From: Gammaproteobacteria bacterium
Lineage (GTDB): Bacteria; Pseudomonadota; Gammaproteobacteria; Steroidobacterales; Rariloculaceae
Reading direction: 5' to 3'
Length of the DNA: 41,826 nucleotides
Assembly (NCBI GenBank): GCA_022826245.1
Contig: JAJDVG010000024.1
Coordinates: forward strand, 1 to 41,826
The notes under the pieces were generated by a model, which was not told the DNA's origin, did no database searches, and was given only the letters and a program-made list of their open reading frames with translations. Below are positions 15,490 to 23,566 of the stretch, piece by piece. Made by a program: the position numbers and the translations under genes. Numbering within the stretch: the stretch's first letter is position 1; each line of letters starts with the position of its first letter.

Positions 15490-16278
15490 TCAGCCACGTG
15501 CGGCCTTGACCTTATCCCACGCGGCCTTGATCTGCTGCGTGCGCTCGGTCGCGGCCTTCATCATCTCGTCGGGCAGCCCCTTCGCGGCGAGCTTGTCGGG
15601 GTGATGCCGGTTCATCATGCGCCTGTAGGCCCGCTTGACTTCGTCGTCGGAAGCGTTCGGAGAGACGCCGAGCGTCGCGTAGGCATCGTCGAGTGACGCG
15701 CTCGGGGGATGGTCCTCCCGGATCGCGCGCGTCGTGCGCTCGATCTCGATGAAATCGGTGTCGGACAACCCCAGTCGTTGCGCGACATGGCGCAGGATGC
15801 GCCCTTCCGTCGGATGGATGGCGCCGTCGGCCCACGCGGCCTCGAACTGGATCTCCACGAACACGCGCCTGATGTTCGAGCCGCGCAGGCACTCGCGGCG
15901 GAGCTGATCGAGCACGCCGTTCAGGCTGAATTGGCGCGACTTGCCCTGGTTGAAGAGCGCCCGGGCGGCGCGGCGCTGCTCGCCCGCGAGCCCGAACCGG
16001 TCCATGACATTGTTGACGAGGCGAATCTCTTCGGCCGTGACGCGTCCGTCCGCCTTGGAGATATGGCCCATGACGCTGAACGTCGCGGCGAAAAACGCGA
16101 GTTGGGCGCGCTCGGCATTGCTCGCGCCTGCGCGCCGATGGGGATCCGTTCGGCCGCGACGCGCGCGACCGGAAGAGCCGCCGAGGCTGCTGCCGATCGA
16201 TGCGCCGATCAGCGCGCCGATCGGCCCGCCGATCATGTAACCGAGCGTGCCGCCGACGAGCGTCGCCCACCAACCCAT
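15490..16278 (-). CDS. djlA: DjlA-like membrane co-chaperone with TerB and J domains
   Basis: The 262-residue protein begins with a Gly-rich membrane segment (TLGYMIGGPIGALIGASIG). A TerB-like helical domain follows (about 60-185: FSVMGHISKADGRVTAEE, AAWADGAIHPTEGRIL). The C-terminal J domain has DAYATLGVSPNAS and the HPD motif at 226-228 (RHHPDKL). DjlA stimulates DnaK at the inner membrane and has been linked to envelope stress signalling. Order and length match the family. It converges on the PQQ dehydrogenase, 12 bp away. Confidence 0.92.
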   Translation of the reverse strand: MGWWATLVGGTLGYMIGGPIGALIGASIGSSLGGSSGRARRGRTDPHRRAGASNAERAQLAFFAATFSVMGHISKADGRVTAEEIRLVNNVMDRFGLAGEQRRAARALFNQGKSRQFSLNGVLDQLRRECLRGSNIRRVFVEIQFEAAWADGAIHPTEGRILRHVAQRLGLSDTDFIEIERTTRAIREDHPPSASLDDAYATLGVSPNASDDEVKRAYRRMMNRHHPDKLAAKGLPDEMMKAATERTQQIKAAWDKVKAARG

Positions 16279-16472
16279 CTGCTACCACCTGAAACCGAAA
16301 CGCTGCCTAGGTTACAGGAGCAGCCACAGGAACCGAACCGCGGACGGGCAGGGACAGTCCGCGTATCCGGGCCGGGCGTACCGGACCGGGCAAGCGAATC
16401 CGCGCGATGTGCGCGGCGACACCGGGGAAACTACGCAGTCGGCCGGCGATCGGCCGCCGGCAGCGGCGCGGT

Positions 16473-17174
16473 TCAGTTCCCGGGCAGGCTTATGGTGTGC
16501 GTGACGTCGCCTATCTTGATGGTGTTGGTATTCACGGACGTCCCGCCGACCTGACCGGTCGTAACCGTGACGTTGCCGACTTCGACCGTCGTCAGCGATA
16601 CGGATTCGCCGCCGACCTGGCCCGTGGTCACGCTCGTGTTGCCGATTTGCGTCGTGACCGCGTTGACGGACTCGCCGCCGATCTGGCCGCTCGTGTGGCG
16701 GGAATTTCCGAAGTCGTTCGTGATCTGCTTGATCGACTGACTACCCACGGTTCCCACGGTCACCGTTGAGTCGCCGAGTTCGACCGTGCTGGTGCTGACC
16801 GTACGGCCATCGACCTGGCCTGTTCCGACAGTGACATTCCCGAGGTCCGTGGAAACTACGTTTATCTGCTTGCCGCCAACCTGCCCCGTTGCGACGCTGA
16901 GATCCCCAATGTCGGTGGAAGTGACGTTGACCGGCTCGCCGCCGACCTGACCGACAGACTGGCCGACATTGCCTGCCGTGACAGATGTCACGGTTGTTGA
17001 TCCTTCCGATGCGCACAGCGCCACACCGATCGGGGATGCGCCTGCATCGGCAGCTTGCCCGGCGCCGGCCTGCGCCACGGCGCACACATCGGACACCGGC
17101 TCGCCATCGGCGTGTGCCGCAAGCGCGAACAGGGTAAACGCCGCTATCGCTGCCAGGAACATGGTCGTACGCAT
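16473..17174 (-). CDS. Secreted protein with seven 22-residue repeats
   Basis: The protein has 233 residues, with a signal peptide ending ALAAHADG. From about residue 77 it consists of seven consecutive 22-residue units of the form GQVGGxSVnxxTTxIGnxTVTT, with no insertions, ending ISLPGN. A partial unit precedes the first. Regular Gly, Val and Thr spacing suggests a parallel beta-solenoid or an amyloid-like surface protein. Two Cys pairs lie in the region before the repeats (SDVC, ALCASEG). I do not recognise the family. The start is ATG 17174, the only one giving a signal peptide. It may be co-transcribed with the enolase-superfamily gene 113 bp upstream. Confidence 0.75.
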   Translation of the reverse strand: MRTTMFLAAIAAFTLFALAAHADGEPVSDVCAVAQAGAGQAADAGASPIGVALCASEGSTTVTSVTAGNVGQSVGQVGGEPVNVTSTDIGDLSVATGQVGGKQINVVSTDLGNVTVGTGQVDGRTVSTSTVELGDSTVTVGTVGSQSIKQITNDFGNSRHTSGQIGGESVNAVTTQIGNTSVTTGQVGGESVSLTTVEVGNVTVTTGQVGGTSVNTNTIKIGDVTHTISLPGN

Positions 17175-17287
17175 CGCGCACCTCCCGATACCCGAATCTG
17201 CCGGAGACGACTCCGTAGCGGGGGCGCTTCCGGACGAGTGCATATGCGAGCAGTATATCCGCGCATCCGGCGCGCTCCAATCGGAAC

Positions 17288-18418
17288 TCACCCGACTGAA
17301 TCCGCGGGCGCCAGGGCCTCCCGGCGAACGCTGAGCCCGAGCCCCGAATGGCCCTCGCCGACGGCCCTTTCGGTACGCAACTCGCCGCCCGGACCGAACA
17401 TCAGGCAGGGCGTGGTCAGATCCTCGCTGAGCAGCCAGGTACCGAACGCGCCTTCCGCCGCGACGAGGTTCTGCCCCACGCCGCTCATGACCGCAAGCCC
17501 CGCTCGCGTCAGGATGCTCGTCTCGCCGACCTGGGCGCCGACGATGACGCCGATGCCGCGTTGCTCGGCTACCCTGGCGACTTCCAGCGAGCGAACGATG
17601 CCGCCCATCTTCGATACGCGGATGTTGACGATCCAGCGGTCGCCGTCGCCGAGCGCATCCAATTGATCGGCCCGCAGCACGCTTTCGTCGAGAATCACTC
17701 GCGTATCGCAGGCTTCGGCGACGCGGCTGAACCCCTCGAGATCGCCGCTGCGAAGCGGCTCTTCGATCCCGTAGACGTGGTGCGCAAGTGCATTGATGTG
17801 ATCGATGCAGTCCGTGGCGGACTCCCAGAGATTGTTGGCGTCGAGCCGCAGGCGCAGCACTCCGTCGGGCGCGGTGACGAACGGGCGCAATTTGCGCCGA
17901 TCGCGCCGCAGGCGGCCCGAGAGCTTGATCTTGAAGTCGTGAAAGCCGAGCTTTCGGTAGCGATGAAACTGCCACCGGTAGACCGGATACGGCGCATCGC
18001 CGAGCACCGCCGAGTAGCGGCGCGAGCCGCTGAGTCGCGGCACGCCGACAAGATCCTCGACGGGACAGGACGAAACTCGCCCGATCAGATCGAGGATCGC
18101 GAGTTCGACGGCGCAGAACGCGGCGGGATTGCGGTTTATGTCGGACCGGTGCGCCGCGATCCACGCCTCGAGTCCGGAGACGTCACTAATGTCCCTGACC
18201 AGCGTCTCGCGTTGGCGTTCGATGAACGCAAGTCCGCCCGCGACCGTCTCGCCCGAGACGTACGAACGCGGGCAACCTTCGCCGTAGCCCGTCCGGCCGC
18301 AACTCGAGTGCGCCGCGACGATGAGGTTTTCCGTGCGGTCGCGCCTGGCCGAGGCATGCCTGAATACCGCCCGGAACGGCATCGGAAAGGCAAAGACTTC
18401 GAGATTTGCAAGTTGCAT
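17288..18418 (-). CDS. Enolase-superfamily enzyme, racemase/epimerase type
   Basis: The 376-residue protein has the full muconate-lactonising-enzyme subgroup active site: K163 and K165 in FKIKLSG, metal ligands D193 (LRLDANN), E219 (YGIEEP) and D244 (ILDES), and the second base K270 (RVSKMGG). Enzymes with Lys on both faces include N-acylamino acid racemases, dipeptide epimerases and o-succinylbenzoate synthases. The menaquinone pathway is not visible here, so a racemase or epimerase is more likely. It starts 4 bp after the GH3 gene. That pairing suggests the substrate is an N-acyl amino acid made by GH3. This substrate is inferred. Confidence 0.85.
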   Translation of the reverse strand: MQLANLEVFAFPMPFRAVFRHASARRDRTENLIVAAHSSCGRTGYGEGCPRSYVSGETVAGGLAFIERQRETLVRDISDVSGLEAWIAAHRSDINRNPAAFCAVELAILDLIGRVSSCPVEDLVGVPRLSGSRRYSAVLGDAPYPVYRWQFHRYRKLGFHDFKIKLSGRLRRDRRKLRPFVTAPDGVLRLRLDANNLWESATDCIDHINALAHHVYGIEEPLRSGDLEGFSRVAEACDTRVILDESVLRADQLDALGDGDRWIVNIRVSKMGGIVRSLEVARVAEQRGIGVIVGAQVGETSILTRAGLAVMSGVGQNLVAAEGAFGTWLLSEDLTTPCLMFGPGGELRTERAVGEGHSGLGLSVRREALAPADSVG

Positions 18419-18422
18419 CGAG

Positions 18423-20096
18423 TCACGGACGCTGCGTCAGGGCGTCGAAGTCGAACCGGCATTCCGCGGCGTATTGCAGATAGAGGTGCTTGAACTGGGC
18501 GTCGCGCTGGCCGGCCGCCACCCGGTTCATGCGGTACGAATCGCCGGCGCCGTCGCGCAACCAGCGTACGATCACCGGCCGAAGGCGGCCGCTCTTGCGC
18601 TTGCCTTCGTACTCGATATTCAGCGTACACAGGCGGCGATCCACCTCGTTGCCGAAATCCGCCCAATCGCCGGGCGAATTCGCTTCGACGTAGAGCGTGT
18701 AGCGCGCTGCGTCGGGTTCCGCGAGCGCGACGAAGAAGCGCGGCCGGATCGCCCGTTCCCCGAGCGCAGCGGTGACCGCCGCAAGCACCTGCGCTTCGGT
18801 GAGCTTTTCGCCCGTGATATTCGTCGTGCCCTTGCCCTTCTGCACGAACTCGAGCGTCGGCGTGGCGTGCACGCTGCCGTTCACGCGCAGGATGTCGTTC
18901 ATGTCGTAGCGGTACAAGCCGTCGGACGTCGTAACGAACACGTAATACTCGCGCCCGGGCTCGAGTTCGTGCAGGCAAAGGAAGTCCGCCGACCCCGCTT
19001 CCCGGTCGTCCCGGTCGGCAAACTCGAAGTAGGTATCGAGCAAGGCCGGGAGACAGACGTTGCGGGCCGCATCGACATTGACCGTCCCGCGGGCCTCGCT
19101 TGCGAGGTAACCGAATTCGACGACCTTCGCTTCCCGGGGCAGCCGTTCACGCAGTGCATCGAGCGGAACCGCGCAGCTTCCACCGGTCCAGCAAACGACA
19201 CCGCGGAGCCCGGGCCACACGTCGGCGAAGCCCGGACGTCTCGTGCGCTCGAACTGGCGCGCCAGCGCCGCGGCGCGTTTCGGCCGCGCCTTGATTCGGA
19301 ACCTTGCGAGCTCGCCCGGCAAGCGTCCTGTCGCGATCGAGTCGACGATCTGCTCCGCGTGATCTTCCATAGTCGACAGGAGCCGCAGAAAGGTCGACGG
19401 ATTGGCCGAAACCATGCAGGAAACGGACTCCTCGGCCAGCCCATGCACCGCCATCGCCAAGTAGCGGGCATCGTAATCTTCGATGTCGGACAGTTCCGGC
19501 GGCAATGCGAATTTCCGCCGGATGAACCCGGGCTGATTCCGGTACAGCAGGCCCGAAGCGGACCCGAACGGCGTGCCGCCGGCCATCCGGCCTTCAACAG
19601 CCTGGCCGCCGATCGCGAGTATCTTGCCCTCGAAGTTCGGGGTCCCCAGCGACTGGCTATAGGCGGACGTACCCTGATGCCGCCGCATGCGCTTCAGTCC
19701 GTTCCCGGTGACCGGAATGTTCTTCGGATCCCCGAGCGTGCCGCTGGTTCGGTTGTAGTAGACCGGGCGCTCGGCCGTCAGACAGTTCTCGCCGGTCAGT
19801 TCCTGACGCTCGATGAGTTCGCGTATGTCTTCATAGGATTGGACCGGCACGTTCGCGCGGTAGGTACTCACGTCCCTGAGCCGCGAAAACCCGTAGCGTT
19901 CGCCGTATCCGGTCGCCTCGTTGCGTGCGAGGATCGTCTGCAACAACGCCAGTTGCGCATCCCGGGGGTGTTTTGCAGCTTCGAGCAGCCTGCGCAGGTT
20001 CCTGCCGTGCCTGACCCCAAGCGCGGCTTTCGTCAGCCTTCGGTCCGCGGCCCGCGCAAGCCGCGAGGAAACGCCGTCAGCCACCTTCCAGACCAC
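18423..20096 (-). CDS. GH3-family acyl acid-amido synthetase
   Basis: The 557-residue protein matches the GH3 adenylating family: P-loop-like motif YYNRTSGTLGDPKNIPVT, a central VCWTGGSCAV segment, the acceptor-side TSDGLYRYDMNDILRV, and KGKGTTNITGEKLTEAQ. GH3 enzymes adenylate a carboxylic acid and transfer it to an amino acid, giving an amide. Plant members conjugate auxin and jasmonate; the bacterial substrates are mostly unknown. It overlaps the upstream hydroxylase gene by 20 bp and is followed after 4 bp by the enolase-superfamily gene, so the three form one translational unit. Confidence 0.88.
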   Translation of the reverse strand: MVWKVADGVSSRLARAADRRLTKAALGVRHGRNLRRLLEAAKHPRDAQLALLQTILARNEATGYGERYGFSRLRDVSTYRANVPVQSYEDIRELIERQELTGENCLTAERPVYYNRTSGTLGDPKNIPVTGNGLKRMRRHQGTSAYSQSLGTPNFEGKILAIGGQAVEGRMAGGTPFGSASGLLYRNQPGFIRRKFALPPELSDIEDYDARYLAMAVHGLAEESVSCMVSANPSTFLRLLSTMEDHAEQIVDSIATGRLPGELARFRIKARPKRAAALARQFERTRRPGFADVWPGLRGVVCWTGGSCAVPLDALRERLPREAKVVEFGYLASEARGTVNVDAARNVCLPALLDTYFEFADRDDREAGSADFLCLHELEPGREYYVFVTTSDGLYRYDMNDILRVNGSVHATPTLEFVQKGKGTTNITGEKLTEAQVLAAVTAALGERAIRPRFFVALAEPDAARYTLYVEANSPGDWADFGNEVDRRLCTLNIEYEGKRKSGRLRPVIVRWLRDGAGDSYRMNRVAAGQRDAQFKHLYLQYAAECRFDFDALTQRP

Positions 20097-20955
20097 GCAC
20101 GAAGGGCGTCTTCATCTGGGCGAGAAAGCCCGTCGGATACTTGCGGTTCTTGAGTCCCAGAGGTCCCACCGCGCGATCCGGAAGAAAGCGCGTACCGAAA
20201 AGCACATCCCAGATGATGAGGTTGTTGCCGAAATTGTGGTCCGATTCTGCAGGCAGTTCGGAATGATGCCAGCGATGCAGTTCGGGACCCGCGACGATCC
20301 AGTTCAGCGGACCCAGGCGTACGTCGCAATTGGAGTGCTGGAAGAAACCGTTCAGCGCGTAGAAAACGTAGTACGCGGCAAGCACCTCCGGAACCACCCC
20401 GAGCAAAGCGAACGGCAGCGTGTCAAACGCGTACTGGATCGCCTTCTCGATCGGATGAAAGCGGCCGACGTTGAGCCAGTAGAGTCTGTGCGGCGAATGG
20501 TGCACCGCGTGAAACTGCCACATCAGCCTGAACTTGTGGAACGCGCGATGCAGCCAGTAGCGCAGCAGGTCCGCCGCGGCCAGCATCAGCGCCGCCTGCA
20601 CCGCGATCGGCCAGGAATGGGGCCAGAAGCCTTCCACCGCGATGCCGCTGCCCTGGAGGAGTTCGGCGAGTTCGATGACCAGCGTGATCGCCAGCAACCA
20701 CGGCAAGGCGCCCTGTACGACCAGCATGAACATGGCGTCGGAGCCGACATCGGAACGGGACGGTTTCCACTCGGGGCGATACGGCACCCGGATTTCATGG
20801 CAGGTGATGCACACCGCACCGACGATCACGGCTGCATAAGCCGCAAGCGAGAATGGCGCTCCCGCCCCCGCCAAGGCGCCGTACAACAGGAATCCGAGCA
20901 CCAGAACGACCGGGTAGGAACCGATCGTCACGAGCAACCTGGCGCGATCAACCAT
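20077..20955 (-). CDS. Fatty acid hydroxylase / sterol desaturase family protein
   Basis: The 292-residue integral membrane protein has several hydrophobic spans (about 8-30, 38-52, 78-100, 112-130). The di-iron histidine boxes are HRAFH, HAVHH and HRWHH, with further His in FQHSNCD and SDHNFG. Members use O2 to hydroxylate or desaturate lipids in the membrane. It starts the compact cluster with GH3 and the racemase-like enzyme, so it may hydroxylate the acyl chain that GH3 conjugates. The start is ATG 20955. Confidence 0.9.
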   Translation of the reverse strand: MVDRARLLVTIGSYPVVLVLGFLLYGALAGAGAPFSLAAYAAVIVGAVCITCHEIRVPYRPEWKPSRSDVGSDAMFMLVVQGALPWLLAITLVIELAELLQGSGIAVEGFWPHSWPIAVQAALMLAAADLLRYWLHRAFHKFRLMWQFHAVHHSPHRLYWLNVGRFHPIEKAIQYAFDTLPFALLGVVPEVLAAYYVFYALNGFFQHSNCDVRLGPLNWIVAGPELHRWHHSELPAESDHNFGNNLIIWDVLFGTRFLPDRAVGPLGLKNRKYPTGFLAQMKTPFVRGLEGG

Positions 20956-20995
20956 GGCTCTGCGTCCCGTAGCCGTTCCGCTGCCTCATGGCGGC

Positions 20996-21379
20996 TCAGA
21001 GTACGGCGATGAACTCGAGCTGGATGTGCCGGCCGGGAGGCAGATCCGTCGGCGCCATGTGCCTGACGGGGCAATCGTTTTCATCGGGAAACATCGCGAC
21101 CCAGTGCGGATTCACCTTGGGCCGGATGGAGCGGTCGTTGACATGGACGGAAACCTTCGCGACGTTCGCGGGCGAGGCGCCGGCCCTCGCGAGCATGTTG
21201 CGCATCGTTGCGAAAACGTTCTCGATTTGACCTTCCTCATCCTCCGGAAGTTCATGCGTTTCCGGATCGTCGCCGCCGATGGCGGCCGAGAAGATCATGT
21301 TGCCGATCTTCACGCAGGCGGGGAACGGGTTGACATGTTCCGGGATGCCGGGACCGGAAATGCGTTGTCTCATCGTCAT
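20996..21379 (-). CDS. RidA/YjgF family protein
   Basis: The 127-residue protein is in the Rid superfamily: N-terminal FPACVKIGNMIFSAAIGG, a central helix NVFATMRNMLARAGASPANVAKVSVHV, and the C-terminal PTDLPPGRHIQLEFIAVL. Rid proteins hydrolyse reactive enamine/imine intermediates from PLP enzymes or similar chemistry. The canonical Arg of RidA appears in the PVRHM segment. It lies 40 bp upstream of the hydroxylase gene on the same strand, so it probably belongs to the same transcript. It may be a RidA paralogue rather than the housekeeping RidA. Confidence 0.88.
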   Translation of the reverse strand: MTMRQRISGPGIPEHVNPFPACVKIGNMIFSAAIGGDDPETHELPEDEEGQIENVFATMRNMLARAGASPANVAKVSVHVNDRSIRPKVNPHWVAMFPDENDCPVRHMAPTDLPPGRHIQLEFIAVL

Positions 21380-21597
21380 CGTTTCGATTCCATGCGGCTG
21401 AACAAAAGGTCCACGCAGCGGATTATGTCAGTAACGGCGCGGAACGCGTCAATGATCGAGGGCAGGCGCCTCCGGCGGCTGAAGATCGACAGGTTCATTG
21501 CGGCGGGGTAGCGTTCCTGCTTCAATGCGCTGCGTGACGCCCCTCGTTTGATCGCACCAGAACCGCGCTTAAAAGTTTAGATAATAGATGAAAAAAT

Positions 21598-22560
21598 ATG
21601 TTTAACAAACTGATAAATAATATATTGTTTCATAAACTGTCCCATTGCGCCGGGCTTTGCTCAGCCGCGCTTGCCTGTTGCCTCGGGCTCAATACCGCGG
21701 GCGGCCAGGGTCTTGACGCCGACGCGATCCGGGATGCCCAGTATGCTTCCATGCACAACAGGCTCTGCCCCGGGCCGGACACCGCGCCGCCGACGATCAC
21801 CCCAACGCTCGCACCGCCGGCCCAGGTCTTCGACAACTTCTACATGCTCGGCGAGCCCGGCACGACCGCCTGGGCATTGACGACATCGGAGGGAATCATC
21901 CTCTTCGATGCGATGTTTCACCACAACGTCGAGGAAACGGTCGCCGACGCACTCCGGGAGGTCGGGCTCGACCCGCAGGACATCCGGTTCGTCGTCATCA
22001 GCCACGCTCACAACGACCACTTCGGCGGCGCCTGGTACCTGCAGCAGAATTTCGGCGCACGCATCATCATGTCCGTCGAGGACTGGGAGCATATGCACAC
22101 CTGGCCGCAGCTCGGCTCGCTGGCGCCGTTCCCGCACTACGACACCGCCGTTGGCGACGGCTACACGATCACGCTCGGCGATACGACCGTTGAATTCGTG
22201 CTGACCAGCGGTCATACGCCGGGAACGATTTCGTCGATCTTCCCGGTGCGCGACGGCGACAACGTGCATTACGTCGGTTATTGGGGAGCGTCGTCGGTCG
22301 GCTTCCTGCCGCCCGAGGGGCTTGTGGAATACATGGGCTCCGCCGACCGTTTCGGGCGGCTCGACGGCCGCGTCGACGTCCCGCTGGCCAATCATCCCTG
22401 GGTGGACGGTTCGCTGTTCAAGCTCGATGCGTTGCAGTCAAGGAGCGCCGGCGAACCGCACCCCTTCGTCGAAGGCAATGACGGTTTCAAGCGGTGGATG
22501 GACGCGATCCACGATTGCGCGGGCGAGGTGCTCGAGCAGAAGCTGCGCGAGTCTCGGTAG
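21598..22560 (+). CDS. Exported metallo-beta-lactamase-fold hydrolase
   Basis: The 320-residue protein has a Cys-rich hydrophobic leader (CAGLCSAALACCLGL). The zinc motif is HAHNDH (H136, H138, D140, H141), followed by His in TSGHTPGT and ANHPW, a subclass B3-like set. It could be a beta-lactamase, but many B3-like proteins act on lactones or other esters and amides. The first 14 codons are strikingly AT-rich compared with the rest of the window. No clear ribosome-binding site precedes ATG 21598. A five-codon ORF (MKKYV) at 21588-21605 overlaps the start. Confidence 0.85.
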   Translation: MFNKLINNILFHKLSHCAGLCSAALACCLGLNTAGGQGLDADAIRDAQYASMHNRLCPGPDTAPPTITPTLAPPAQVFDNFYMLGEPGTTAWALTTSEGIILFDAMFHHNVEETVADALREVGLDPQDIRFVVISHAHNDHFGGAWYLQQNFGARIIMSVEDWEHMHTWPQLGSLAPFPHYDTAVGDGYTITLGDTTVEFVLTSGHTPGTISSIFPVRDGDNVHYVGYWGASSVGFLPPEGLVEYMGSADRFGRLDGRVDVPLANHPWVDGSLFKLDALQSRSAGEPHPFVEGNDGFKRWMDAIHDCAGEVLEQKLRESR

Positions 22561-22631
22561 ATCCGTAGTCGTTCCTGCCTCTCGTCTGACGGCGGCACGG
22601 CCGGGGAAGCCGTTCGCCGTCGAGAACCGGA

Positions 22632-23486
22632 TCAACGCATCTCGGCGATCAGCCCGTCGAGGCCGAGCTGCACGTGCAGGTCCGCCCAGTTGAACTCTGC
22701 GCGCAACGCCGCTTCGATTTCGTCCCTGCTGCGGCCCTGCCCGTTCATTTCGCGCACGAGGCTGGCCAATCGCGCCGTTTCGTCGCGGTAGTTGCTCATT
22801 TCCTCCCTGGTGGTCACGTCGCCGTGACCGGGAACGACCGTGTCGAAATCAAGCTGCAGCACGGAATCGAGCGTCCCCGGCCAGGCTCTTGCGCTGCCGC
22901 CGCCGGAGTAGTCGATGAGCTGGGGCACGTTCTCGCCGTAGGTGAACATATCGCCCGCCGCCAGCACACCGTGTTCGGGAAAGAGCACGACGACATCGCC
23001 GTCCGTGTGGGCGCGGCCGAACTGGTAGAGATCGACGGCCTTGCCGCCGACATAGATGCGCACATGATCGTCGATCGTGACGTTCGGCAGTCCCGGCTGC
23101 CCGATCTCGACCATCTTCACGCGGGCATTATCGGCCGCGAAGACCTCGGCGTTCACGGCCTGCATGCTCGCGTTGCCGCCGCTGTGGTCGCCGTGGTAAT
23201 GCGTATTGACGACATAGCGTATGGGCTGGTCGGTCACGGTCGCGAGCTGCGCCACGATGTTGTCGTAGTCGATCTCGTACTTGTTGTCGACGAGCAGCAG
23301 GCCTTCGTCCGTGATCAGAACCGTGACGTTGCCGGGGACGAAGTCGTTGTAGATGACGTAGAGATCGTCCTGAACCTGTCGGAGTTCCAGTTCGGCCGGC
23401 GCATCGCCGAACTGCGCATGCGCGCTCGAAACGAAAAGGCCGGAAGCGGCAACTGCCGCCGCAAACATGCTCATGCGTATCTTCAT
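22632..23486 (-). CDS. Exported metallo-beta-lactamase-fold protein
   Basis: The protein has 284 residues from ATG 23486, with GGAGA about 9 bases upstream. A signal peptide ends SSAHAQ. The motif HYHGDH (H96, H98, D100, H101) is followed by FGRAHTDGDVV and VVPGHGDVTT, so all zinc ligands are present. The layout resembles quinoprotein relay system hydrolases and other soxH-like MBL proteins. The substrate is unknown. It lies 80 bp downstream of the amidohydrolase gene on the same strand and is convergent with the other MBL-fold gene. Confidence 0.88.
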   Translation of the reverse strand: MKIRMSMFAAAVAASGLFVSSAHAQFGDAPAELELRQVQDDLYVIYNDFVPGNVTVLITDEGLLLVDNKYEIDYDNIVAQLATVTDQPIRYVVNTHYHGDHSGGNASMQAVNAEVFAADNARVKMVEIGQPGLPNVTIDDHVRIYVGGKAVDLYQFGRAHTDGDVVVLFPEHGVLAAGDMFTYGENVPQLIDYSGGGSARAWPGTLDSVLQLDFDTVVPGHGDVTTREEMSNYRDETARLASLVREMNGQGRSRDEIEAALRAEFNWADLHVQLGLDGLIAEMR

Positions 23487-23566
23487 GGGGATTCGATCTC
23501 CAATGTGAGTTGCGCGGATTGTATTGTGAATGGTCGCAGTAGCGTAACCGTGAGGCCCCGAGGCCG

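Noticed and set aside
16440..16456. CGGCCG-GCGAT-CGGCCG hairpin after the repeat-protein gene
   Set aside because: The stem is only 6 bp with no T-run; in such GC-rich DNA this can occur by chance, so I did not call a terminator.
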